A stretch of 26,709 bases of DNA from Ophioceras dolichostomum (Eukaryota; Ascomycota; Sordariomycetes; Magnaporthales; Ophioceraceae). The position numbers were made by a program, and so were the translations under genes. The notes under the pieces are model-generated. The model saw only the letters and a program-made list of their open reading frames with translations. It was not told the origin of the DNA and made no database searches. Shown here one piece after another: positions 1 through 10,443 of the stretch. How positions within the stretch are numbered: the first letter of the stretch is position 1; every line of letters begins with the position of its first letter. The stretch is from the NCBI GenBank assembly GCA_003049485.1, contig PYST01000243.1, positions 24,422 to 51,130 on the forward strand, given 5' to 3'.

Positions 1-14
1 GGGGGGGGGGGGGG
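1..14. repeat. Poly-G run at the left edge
   Basis: The window opens with 14 consecutive G residues followed by ordinary AT-rich sequence. A run like this exactly at an end could be a contig end, a sequencing artefact, or simply a homopolymer at the cut point. It is not a telomeric TTAGGG-type repeat. Confidence 0.9.
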
Positions 15-1467
15 TTTATTTATTACATACGTCTTTTCATCTCGTTTACATATGTTCTGCTCGTTTGCATATATTCTGCTCTCTACGTACCGTAACTCAC
101 CTGCCTGTTCGGTTCGGGTTTCTGCTCATAACCCTTTCGCGCCTTGGATTATTCTCTATCTAGGTGTTTTGTAGATACTCCCCAGCTGCTGGGGAAACTG
201 CCTACCACCCTTGAGCTGTGTAGGACTGTGGATATGACGAGAAGGAAAAAGCGATGCGATTGGGCGGTTTTGTCTGTCTGTCTTTCTCGTGTCAGTTGCG
301 CTGCTCCTCTCCCTTCCTTGTTGGGTACATACGGCCACTTGTTGGGCGCGGCGGCGGCATTTGCCGGTCGTTTGTCCTGTTTGTAAATGATGGATGCCCT
401 TGCTTCAAGGTATCTTATCTAGGTACATACTCATGCACAAAAGCTACACTTTCTACGCGCCTTGTGGCGTATCACGTCCGTAGCTGGCCCTTGATGTCTT
501 CCCTGCCCACCACCACCTCGGGGTCCCCCTTATGTAGTACGCTTCTCCTGGATGCATCACATATTGCGTTCGCCCACCAACCATCCCACCACCTCACAAA
601 CCAACCAACCTACAGACATACTCTTTTCGGGCCCTTGCGTTTCATTTATTGGAAGCAAAGGGGAGGGAGTGGAAGGGGGGATGGAGGAAGAGGGGCGTCT
701 AATTTGTGCAGGAGGAAGTGGAAGCGAGGAACAAGAGAGAAAGGACTCGGAGGGAGTGGCAAAAATACATAGAAAAAGCGCGTCTGGGATTATTAGTGTA
801 CAGGGCCAAAAAAAAGGCCGCGACAAAAAGCAGGGAGTAGATGGTGATGGTGATGATTCCATATCATAAGCATGATGGATGGCTGTTGGCAGGATTTCGC
901 TTTCATTCCTCCCGGCTATTGCCGTGATGTACCTAACTTTGGCTCCTGCATGTACCTGCCTACTCGTTCGTATCGAGGTACCTTGCTAGCTACCTACCTA
1001 TGTCTTTTGTTCTTACCCAGTCAAGGGATGGGTCGTCGAGTCCTGGCCGCCTCGTCCTTAGGTGACTCCCTAGGACTGGGACAAGGAGGGAAGATATGCT
1101 GTGGACATTGTCGATTAGTACTGACACGCACCACCTACCTCTACCTACCACCTAAAACTGAGAAGTGTGATATCTCTCTACTTCTCATCGCACTCACATC
1201 CATTCCCCCTTTTCTTTCATGCACACTGCTTGACATTGGCTAACGTAAATACCTTCTATCAGCTCGTCTTCCCCCCCTCCTCCCCTCCATCACGCCTATC
1301 CTTCTTGAATAGGTAATCATTATTCCCCTACCACCAACGCTTCTGCGTACGCGTCGTTATTCGCTCATTGCTTCCTCGCCTCACTATTGCTCGTCGAGAG
1401 ATCGAGACCCCTCTCTCGCTTCCGGTTTCCCCGTACAGTCCCAGTCAGTCAGTCGCCCACCGATCGA

Positions 1468-1494
1468 GTGTGTGTGTGTGTGTGTGTGTGTGTG
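1468..1494. repeat. (GT)n microsatellite
   Basis: A perfect dinucleotide GT run of 27 bases directly visible in the sequence, in noncoding DNA. Confidence 0.97.
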
Positions 1495-3140
1495 ATTCCA
1501 TTGTCTTTTGTCTTAAGTTTGTTTTGTGAGTGAGGCCCACGTTTCTTCCCTAGCCGTCCCTCCGTCCCGTCCTCTTTCTCCCCCTCTTCCGCCCCCGCCC
1601 CCGCCTTCGCCCTCGCCCTCCATGATTTGTCCTCATGCCGCCTGCCGACCCCCTCCTCCCTCCCGTCCGTCTCCCTTCCGTTTTCTGTTTTCTGATGCTG
1701 CAGGCAGGCAGGGTCGAGCCGAATGTGAGGGGAGGAGGGGAGGGAGGGAAGAGAGGGAAGAGAGGAGGGAGGAGGGGAGAAGAGGGTGAGAGATGATTGG
1801 CGATGGGTTGGTTGGTTGGCAGTGTGCATGTGTGTATGTGAATGTGTGTGAAGGTACCTACCTACTCTGTCCAATATCGATTGTGCCCGACTGAGGAGGG
1901 TGACGGATGTGGGTTGGTTGTTTGGTGATTTTGGCTTCAAACTATCGATCCCCTTTTCTCTTCGATATCTGCAACTCGCCCATATTCGTTCATCACCGGG
2001 CACATCATCACCATGCTCGCACGCACGCACATACGCCCGACCGAAGACAGAGGGGTAAGTTAGGTACCTTAGGTAGGTGCCCACCTATCTCAGGCACGTA
2101 GGTAGGGAAGGAGCTACGGCAGGCAGCTTTGTGTCGTGTCGCATTGCACGAGAACCAACCGCTGACTCGAGATACTCCATCACGCACCGGCGTACTCAGA
2201 AACCAACAGCATTTTCGGTTGCTTCTTTGCTACTGATCATGTCTCCTTCGTCACGGAGGCAGGCTGGGGCCATGGGCTGAATTATCGTGGGAACGTGCTC
2301 AAAATGTCTCGGGCAGTCCGCATGGCGCCGGCCGGTTTGCCTGGCTCTCTCCGCTCTCTGTTCTGCGAGTGGTGGGCTTTTGTGAGGTTTGCTCGCTCGT
2401 TTGTCCATGCAGTTACTCAACCCGCACTCAACCACGGATGCTCGTCCTGTTTTTTTGCCGGCTGTCATTCTCTGGCTGCCGACGCCAGACCGTTCCTCAA
2501 ACGACCATGCATATCTCCATCGAGGCGTTCGTTCCTACATGCCTACGGTACCTACCTTCCCTACCGACCGTCCATTCGGCAGTCGATCTCTAGTTCCCCT
2601 ACCAAGCGTCTGTCGATTAGTATGTCTGTCTATTTGTCTGCCGGTCGTTCCGTCTGTCTGCCAGTCAGCGCGCCCATCCGTCCGCCTCGCCTTACAGACG
2701 GGCGGGCGGGCTTGCTGGCTCAGACAGGCAAGCGACAACGGTTTGTGCGGTTTGTGCGCAACAACGGCAAGTGACTGATGGATGAGTGATCAGTGATTCC
2801 AGTCCGAGTCGAGCGAAAAATGATAGGATAGAACAAATTTGAATGGATGGACTCGACTCGACATCGACGGCACTGCAGGTGGTAACCAGACATGTCCTCG
2901 GGTTACACAACATGGAGAGGGCCGAGCCATGGCGTACCATGGATGGCTGCTAACCGTCCCTACCTTGAGCCAGCCAGCTGTCTAGGACCTGCGGCAGCAC
3001 TCACCATCGTTTCCTCCCCTGCCAATCTCCCCTCTGCGTCGGTTCAACTCGCTTGTTGGTCCGCGTAACCAGCTTCCTGCTTTCCAATAGAGGGAGAGAG
3101 AGAGTCATTGCGTCGCGTTGCGAGTTGTGCCCGGTGAGGG

Positions 3141-3178
3141 TGTGGTGTGGTGTGGTGTGGTGTGGTGCTGTGCTGTGG
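3141..3178. repeat. TGTGG pentamer array
   Basis: Five perfect tandem copies of TGTGG (3141-3165) pass into two TGCTG copies. A related TGTGC pentamer array occurs at 9956-9997. Confidence 0.95.
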
Positions 3179-4447
3179 CATCAAATTTGATGTATCATGA
3201 CAGGGGCGAAATATTGCCTCAACATACCTAGGTGTCATCCGCATTCTCCTTTTCCGGAATTCATCGACGCAAGACATCAATCTTTCCTCACTCCCTTCCC
3301 GTCGTCTATTTCTCCACTCTGCTCTGGTATCCGTACGTAGGTACGCAACCAATTGGTGTGCAGCCCGCTTTCCACCCACCCCCCTCCTCCATCCCCAATC
3401 TGTGCCGCCGAGTTGCTTCCTTTACCGGCAGGCCCGTTACCACCCACCCACCAACCCGCCCATTCATGACAGGCGAGCTTTTGCTGAGGGTAGCTACTGT
3501 GGTAAGTCATGGTGATCCTACCCGTCTGCCCATCCATCCCCCTTTTTTATTATCCTTGCTCCCGGCCGCCGCCCCCCGTTGTCGTCGGCGTCGTCGTCAT
3601 TCTCGCTCTTTTGAGAGGTGGAGGAAGATACGGAGAAACGCCAAGGTTTACGTCGGGCAGCAGAGGTGTTGTTGGTTGGATGGGCGGGTGGGGGTGGGGG
3701 GACAGACTGGACAGGGCAGCAAACAAGAAGCAAGATCGGCAAGGCAAAGGAGGTGGTGATGTATCAAATACCTTGGTAAGACAAGGCAAAGTAAGAGAGA
3801 AAGGGGAGAGAACCTTATCCACGGCCACCCGCGTTTGACAGATTCTTATTTCTTATTATTCTTCGTCCTTTGCAGTGCAGCGCAGTGCAGCGGTCCATCA
3901 AATCAGTCCCTCTGCTTGAAGGAATGTTGTGTTAGGGAGGTAGGAAGGTTGGAACGGAACTTACAGTTATCGGGCTATTCAAGCAAGGTGCTGACGTTCT
4001 GACGTTCTTTTGGGCTGCGTGTCTGTCTGTCTGCCTGCCGTCGTAGTCGTCATGCTCTGACATACATGCCATACATTGCATTGCATTCCAGAGCGGCAGC
4101 AGTGGCGGCAGCAGCAGCAGCAGCATTACGCAGATGCGTTTTCACTTCTGCCAAAGTCGTACGTGCGGCAAACAAGGTAGGTTAGTATGTAGGTTTAGGT
4201 TCCATGCTTCCTGTCTGGCTCTCTGTATGTATGTGTGAGAGAAAGTGGGTAGGTAGGCAGGTATTGCCCGCGTCCGTCGTTCCCACAAGGCGGCGAGGGG
4301 ATCGAGCCGGAAGGACATGACACAAGTACCCAACCTTGTACTCCCCTAACGGAAAGTGTGAGACATACATCCCCTAGGTCCCTACTTTAGTCGGGTTCCG
4401 GTAAAGTAGGGGCGCCGAATGGCAGGGCAAGGCAGAGCAGGGCAGGT

Positions 4448-5491
4448 ATGTCCGTTAGGTACCTAGACAGAAGTTCCGGTTCCGCTGTTCGGGCTTTGAT
4501 TGGCATCTCCAAGTCACTTGAGGTGCAACCAGAAACCAGCAGCAGCGACAGCAGCAGCAGCAGCAGCAGCAGCGGCGGCCAGAAGCACGTCTGTGGCACA
4601 GCGCTGCCGCGGCGGACGGACGCGGCACCGATCTGGACTTTGTCCAGAACAGCCAGCCGCTGTGCCGTACGTACTAATGTACAAAGACATGTAGGACTTC
4701 CCACCGCCGACACAGGTAGTGCTAAGGCCCGGACTTTCCCTTTTCCTTTTCGCACATGTGTTTGCTTGCTTGGGTGCGTTGCGTCCGCCAACCCAACCCC
4801 TCCTTGGGCCCGGGCGTTGCGCGGGAGGGAAAGATTGGCGGCGGTCTGTATCATCAATGCTCCCCTCCTCCCCTCGCGAGCCCCCAAGGTCCCGTGCGTG
4901 GAGCTGAGGGGGAAGGATTACGCGGGGTGTGGTTGTGATTTGGGACGCGGTTGGTCGCGAGGTTCGTGTGCTCCGTCGTGCAGCGCACAGTTGGTGCACA
5001 GTTGTTGGGCAGGGGCAGGTTGGGTGGGAGGACGAGGGGGAGAGAGTGTGAGCGAATATTGTGACATTGTGCAGGAGAAGTTGTGGAGGTTGTGGTGGTG
5101 GGAGCCTCTCGCTGGAAAGTCGGGGAATCAGAATTGCCGGATGGCTGTGATGGACGGTGGGCTCGCATGCAGTGGATGGACACACATGCGCACACGCTTG
5201 CAATTGTTTGCTTTCGATATCTCCAATCCCTCCTTTCTCTTCCTCTTCTTGTGCAGCATGAGTCGCATGCGGTCATCCTGTCGAGTGCTCCCCTCTCCAA
5301 CACTCACTCCACAAAAGGCTTCGGTCAGGTGTGGGGGGCAAAGCAGGAAGTTTGAGCCGGCAACTGAATGGGAAGGGATGGAGGGAGAGAATCGGAGACA
5401 GAGCTGTCCCGCCGGCATAGTCAGTCCCAGTCACGCACGCAGCGCAGCAAGTCAAGTCAGTCAGGTCTCCTCCGCCTTTACGCTGGCCTGA
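4448..5491 (+). CDS. Doubtful hypothetical ORF, 347 codons
   Basis: This is an uninterrupted ATG-to-stop frame, the longest outside the three recognised genes. I do not recognise the product. It begins with a Ser-rich tract encoded by the CAG/AGC run at 4537-4573, has a Cys/Gly/Trp-rich middle (roughly residues 155-215), and shows no clear signal peptide, membrane segment or domain motif. The same interval also holds long open frames on the minus strand (4514-5203, 4387-4887, 4854-5303), so the whole block is depleted of stop codons in several frames. That favours a compositional effect over a gene. It could instead be an orphan gene or part of a spliced transcript. Confidence 0.12.
   Translation: MSVRYLDRSSGSAVRALIGISKSLEVQPETSSSDSSSSSSSSGGQKHVCGTALPRRTDAAPIWTLSRTASRCAVRTNVQRHVGLPTADTGSAKARTFPFPFRTCVCLLGCVASANPTPPWARALRGRERLAAVCIINAPLLPSRAPKVPCVELRGKDYAGCGCDLGRGWSRGSCAPSCSAQLVHSCWAGAGWVGGRGGESVSEYCDIVQEKLWRLWWWEPLAGKSGNQNCRMAVMDGGLACSGWTHMRTRLQLFAFDISNPSFLFLFLCSMSRMRSSCRVLPSPTLTPQKASVRCGGQSRKFEPATEWEGMEGENRRQSCPAGIVSPSHARSAASQVSQVSSAFTLA
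4537..4573. repeat. Imperfect CAG trinucleotide run
   Basis: CAG/AGC triplets run through this interval with one GAC interruption. In the plus frame starting at 4448 they read as serine; other frames would read them as glutamine or alanine. Confidence 0.9.
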
Positions 5492-7560
5492 GGCATAGTG
5501 TAGGAATGGACACTGGACACGAAGTTGTGTGACTGGACTCGAACATACTTATGCGGTGGACAGGGCGGCGAGATATGGAATACGTAGTATAGTAGTATGT
5601 GGTATGAGGGCGTGTGCTTGTATGCGTGACGCAGAGGGGACGTGAATCTGACACGCACCCGCAGTTGGAGAGAGATGGAATCGACCGACAGTGCTAGCCG
5701 GGGGAGACAGATGGCGGAGGAACGCGAGAAGAAACCACAGTGAGGAGGAGCAAAAAGATCCGCCAACAAGCGCGATATGGAACCAAAAATGAGCCATCAT
5801 CGCTTCGTAGCTCTGACCGTATCTCAGGCTGCGCGTCTATCGGGCTTCTGAAGGATGCACTAGGACTCGACATACGGCGGCTCCGTGGCCGCAACTGCCG
5901 CCGTTTCTACCAGCAGCAGCTTTCAGCTCTCGATGCGTCCGTATCTCTTCGCCTCCTTCCACCTTCATCATGGCGTGCTCGTGCCACTGGAGGGATGGGA
6001 TTGGGCAAGGGAATGAGGGCTCAAAACTAGCGCGCAGAGGTGTGTGTGGGTTCGCTGGGCTGCTACGGCGTGCAGTGGGAGGTACTATGGTATGTTGAGT
6101 GAGGTAAGGTAGTAAAAAAGACGGACGTTGCATGGATGGATTCGATGGACAGCTAGGTAGGTTCCGACTGGGAACCTCTACTTTTCTTTCTTTGCTGACT
6201 GAGAATGAGGAGATGATCTGCTGGCGAATTGGGAAGGACCAGCTGACATACATCACATATACCGGTTAACTTAACCGTCCGGATGAAGTGAGCTGGTGGT
6301 GGCACCGGCCGTCTCCCCTCTGCCACGCATCAAGAGTCGGAGGGAGTAAGAGAGATGATGACCGAGGAGGCATGAGAAGCGCAGGTGGACGGACCCATCT
6401 CGAAAGGCTGGAATGGAAAAATGGCAGGGCCGCCATCGTGCGCCAGCAGCAGCACAAAGTGCGGCAGGGGACTGGCTGCTGTTCTGTGTGAGACTTGAGA
6501 GAGAGATAGAGGGAGGACTGTGCCGCACACTTGCGCGGGGTTGGTTTGCTTTCGCTGTAGTATTGAACCGCGATGCGTCCGTTCGTTGGGCGTTGGGCGT
6601 TTTGGCGTTGAATGGCCGACCGACCAGAACGAGAGAGAACGGATGGGAGGAGCATCCAAATTCATTCAATCGGCAACATCGGCACCCCGCCTCCTGTACG
6701 TATGTGACGCGATGCCGTCGTGCTTGTGGAATAAAGGAGAAGGAATAGCCGGGGGATGGATGAAGGATGAATGAAGCAAACATGAAAAGATGGGAACATG
6801 AAGATGGGGATGCGGCCGAGGCGAGGGCGAGGAAGAAGCCGATTGGGGTTCCGTGATTCCTGTTGAGGGCCCACCACTAACGGGCGCCGATCGGAGCACC
6901 CCCGCTTGACCCGCGATTTGCCCGGTAAGAACCGAACCGGCAAGAACGACCTTCTTCACTTGACCGACCAGAGATAGCTGGGGATTAACTCGTTGGGAAT
7001 TAGGTAATTGCCTATTCTGCAGTTTGGGGTCCTGCCGATATCGTTGTTCGGTACGGAGATGCCGCATGATCTATCCAGGCAAGTTGAATGCGAATGCGGA
7101 CGTTGCAGCTAGACCTAGCGACACATGCACCCGTTGGGCAAAAATCAGGCAATGTGGCTGCACTTGGCTGTTGTTCGTTCACGGTTGTGTTCTGGTAGTG
7201 CAGTGGTCTGTCTGGTGCGTCAGTGGAACCTAGGAGGTATCGATGATGTCTGTAGGTATTTAGGCCGAACATCTGTCTGAGATGCATGTATATTATGATT
7301 CTTTGTATGTGTTGTTTTAGACATGTCCCGATGACAATTCTCCTTGTGTGTCGAATTTCGTGGGAAAGGTAAGGTGGCCAATCTCACCATTCCCGTTTTA
7401 CATATCCTTTTTTTGTTTCTGGTCAGGTTCCCGGAAGGCAAAACGGGGCGTGGGTTAATGATGATCGATGATGATGATCGATTATGTGATAGAAGCTGTT
7501 GAGAAGTCGATAAAAATGGGGTGGCCGAGGCAAGGGAGACAGAGAGGGCTGATACTGACA

Positions 7561-7682
7561 GGGTCCTCCTGTAAGCCCGGTCTGGTAGTCAGTCAGGTCG
7601 GTAAGGCCGTGCCAGCCTGAGCGCTTGAAGGCAGCTGGGAGCTCTGTGCCTCCCAGCCTGACCAGTCCGGGACGGAGGCCCC
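7561..7682 (+). ncRNA. Candidate structured RNA (nested inverted repeats)
   Basis: Three nested pairings close one block. The outer stem 7561-7569 pairs with 7674-7682 (8 of 9). A second stem, 7577-7586 with 7661-7670, has 9 of 10 pairs. A third short stem joins 7594-7597 to about 7657-7660. Inside, GCTGGGAG (7634-7641) forms a perfect 8-bp hairpin with CTCCCAGC (7650-7657) around an 8-nt loop; it shares base 7657 with the third stem, so the two are partly alternative. Smaller hairpins are possible at 7599-7609 and 7615-7632. T-runs follow at 7733-7737 and 7745-7750, but no convincing A or B box is visible. The strand is a guess. It does not match 5S rRNA or a tRNA as I know them. It could be a UTR element, a degenerate mobile element, or chance in GC-rich DNA. 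Confidence 0.22.
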
Positions 7683-9955
7683 TCCATCACCAGTCTTCGG
7701 GGGTACTTATGATTTAGGTGGTTCATTAATTATTTTTCCGTTGGTTTTTTGTTTTGTCACGAAAGCATGACGGCGGCACGACGACAAGTCAGCGAACGAC
7801 CAACTAGAGAGGGACTTGCTTGTTCTCTTCAACGAGGTGGCGGCGATGGTCAGTTAGGCCGGTATGGCCCTCAATCCTGGTCGAGAGTGAGCAATTTCAG
7901 CCGGTGTGCTGGTCTCTGCTGCCCTCCTGACGCCGTTCCTAGACGCCCATGTAGCCAACCCTTGCGTGGAAGCAACCAATAAAAATCTCTTCAATTATTG
8001 CTCGGGAACAGACATGCTGGCTTTTTGCGATCGATTATTTTTCCCAGCAAGCAAAAGCGGTGGTGGGTTGGTTGGTGACGTTGGTTGCGTTAGGGATTTG
8101 CTATTTGCTGGCGGAAGGTGACACGAAATATTGCTGCAGCAAACACCCCGTATGCCAAGCGATGAGAGTCATGACTGCAGGTGGTTAGAGGCTTGTCTTG
8201 GGCCTTGTTACACGAAGGGGTCGGTCCCCCTTGCTTGGTTGCTGGCTAGTCGTTGACACCTCCTTTCGCATGGACCCCGACCGATGATATGATGATGAAA
8301 ATGAAGATGTGGAAAAACATGAACTCGTGTCACCGCGAAGCTGGCGGAGGGGGGGAGAGGGACCGAAGACCGAAATGCGAGCTTAAAGGGGGGTCTTTGT
8401 ATGCGAGGGTGACGTTGGCGGGAGAGAGAGAGAAAGTCTGCTGCTTGCTCACTCATCACTCATCCCTCATCTATTCATCACATCATCACCTAGCTAATAT
8501 CTGATATGATATATGGGTAGGTAGTATAGGTAAGGTAGGTAGCGTGGGTAGGTATGTAAGTAAGGCTAGACAACAAAATGAGAGAGAGGCGGGAGGGACA
8601 GGTACTTCGGATCAATCAAGAAAGGCACACATGCAATGTTCTTTTTCTCTTCTCCCGGGTTTTGGGGCGAAAATGACTGGAGAAAGGGATTCGCCGAAAA
8701 TATTCGTGTGTGTGAAGTGAGTGAAGCGAGATGCTATGCAAAGTCCTTGTGTGCAGAAGTTCGCATGCTTGGGGTGTTTTTGCCGCAGCCGTGCGTCACA
8801 GACTCTCTCTTCCCTCGTTCCGTTTGCTCTTTTCGCTCGTTACACTGCTGGCTGCTGTTACAACCAAAAAAAATATGCAGGTATATCCAGATTCGTGCGA
8901 CTAACGAGTCGACGGTAGTCGGGGATGGAGGGAAGGGATTGGAGATGGGGAAGAGGGAGTGTGACGGTCGGTGGTGGTGGTGGTAGGGGCAATGACGATG
9001 AAGATGTTGGGAACACCACAGCAGCATCGGGTCCTTGCCTATATCTATCTCCCGTTGTCTTTCGCCTGTTGGGTTTTGGAGATATTATGGAACATGTGGA
9101 ACAACAGGAGGGATAGGACAGGGAGGGGTTGGCGTTTGAGGACCAAGCAGTTGGGGAGGTACCAAGCAGCAGCAGCTACTGCGAAGCAAGTACGTTTGGG
9201 GGGATGTACAACGGGCGGGCTGAAGACTGTCTCTGTGAGACACGTGGACGGCTTCTTTCTGGTTGTGTTCCCATATGCAGGTCTCAGTTTCTGATTCGAC
9301 CATCTTGGGGAAATGGGCTCGGTCAATGCCACGCAAACACACCCTCTCTCTGTTGGAACTTCCTACTTGACCGGCTCGAGTACTTCGTCGAGTCGGCGTC
9401 ATCCCCGGCAAGCCACAGTGGCTCGCTACGGAGAGAGCGAAGTGGAAGGGAGGGATGGAAGAGGGGGTAGTGCAGTGTGGAGGGTTGGATGAACTCCTTC
9501 AGTAGGTCAAGTCCGGTGGTAGTGGTGGGTAGGTAGGTACCTAAGTGGTAGTAAGTATCGCGTAGCAAGTGTGAAGTGTTAGGTGTCGACTCGTAGGTTT
9601 CATTTCTGATCGACTGACTACATAGTTGTATTCTTTTCTCCTCGAGACCCTGGTGTTCATCCATCATCATAAAAGTCGAAATAGTAAACAATCTTATCCT
9701 AGCACTTGAGAAAGAATTGGTTGTGGGTATAACCGAAATAGAAAGAGAAGAGATCAAAATACATCCGTCCGTTATAGCCAGCTTGCTCCTGAAAGGGGGA
9801 AGGAAGGATGAACAAATGAGAATCGTTAGTCGCGAGCACATTTTTGTCCTCTTCGATCATTCATCGTCCGCAGCCTCGATGCGGTCGGTCGGTCCTTCTG
9901 TAAGGAGCCGCCTGTCCGTTCCCTCCACTCCCACAGACTTAACGCGCATACTCGT

Positions 9956-9997
9956 CGTGCTGTGCTGTGCTGTGCTGTGCTGCGCGGTGCTGTGCGG
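9956..9997. repeat. TGTGC pentamer array
   Basis: Four perfect tandem TGTGC copies (9961-9980) are followed by degenerate copies. Confidence 0.93.
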
Positions 9998-10360
9998 CGA
10001 TGTGTTGTGTCGTACCTAGTAATACAGTACCCCAACACCCCCAATATTCCAATCCCAGTGCCCTAGTAGGCCAGAAGCGTAGGTAGGCAGGTATCCCGGT
10101 GTCGCCGTTGTCTGTTCGTCCAAGAGCCCAAAAAAATAAAATCCCCAAATCCAAGAAAGGTGTGGAAGAAGGAAAAAAAGGATAAAACGAGAAGAGATCG
10201 TTGTAACGCAGTGCCACGTCGCTGCGTCGAAAAGGTGGTGGCCTTCGTCATACTACCTGTGAGACGTTGTGGAGCTTGCTGGGTCGAGATCCCGCGGCGA
10301 GGAGAAAAAGGAGGGAAGCAAGAACGGGGAGTTAAGGAAACGCTGTAGAAAAGCCGGGCG

Positions 10361-10435
<75 letters not shown>
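10361..10435. repeat. Compound (TC)n(TG)n microsatellite
   Basis: A TC run (10361-10379) switches directly to a TG run (10380-10435). On the minus strand it reads (CA)n(GA)n and starts 8 bases after the stop codon of the acetyltransferase gene, so it is expected to lie in that gene's 3' UTR. Confidence 0.97.
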
Positions 10436-10438
<3 letters not shown>

Positions 10439-10443
10439 AGGCC

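Larger units (their letters stand above)
15..4447. other. Gene-free stretch, left arm
   Basis: No reading frame here resembles a known protein. The frames that exist are short, overlap each other on both strands, and translate to Ser/Pro/Arg/Cys-rich low-complexity text, as expected from chance in pyrimidine-rich DNA. The stretch carries a GT microsatellite (1468-1494), a TGTGG pentamer array (3141-3178), a short CAG run near 4108-4124, and several TAGGTACCTA-type palindromes (about 977, 1853, 2061, 2547, 3227). A small intron-rich gene or a long noncoding transcript cannot be excluded. Confidence 0.6.
5492..10443. other. Gene-free stretch, second half of left arm
   Basis: No conserved protein was recognised on either strand. 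Open frames are below about 175 codons, overlap one another, and read as low-complexity Arg/Ser/Pro/Gly sequence. Notable contents are a structured inverted-repeat block (7561-7682), a 7-bp-arm palindrome CGGTTAAcTTAACCG (6263-6277), a TAGGTAGG-rich patch near 8515-8560, a TAGGTACCTA palindrome (9534-9543), a TGTGC pentamer array (9956-9997) and a TC/TG microsatellite (10361-10435). The right end is probably the 3' UTR and downstream region of the acetyltransferase gene. Confidence 0.6.

Noticed and set aside
5527..5548. Possible tRNA B box (minus strand GTTCGAGTCC)
   Set aside because: The flanking bases do not form a T-stem and no A box or acceptor stem is present at the right distance.
6263..6277. 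CGGTTAAcTTAACCG inverted repeat
   Set aside because: Short single-occurrence palindrome with no nearby gene; recorded but too weak for a regulatory call.
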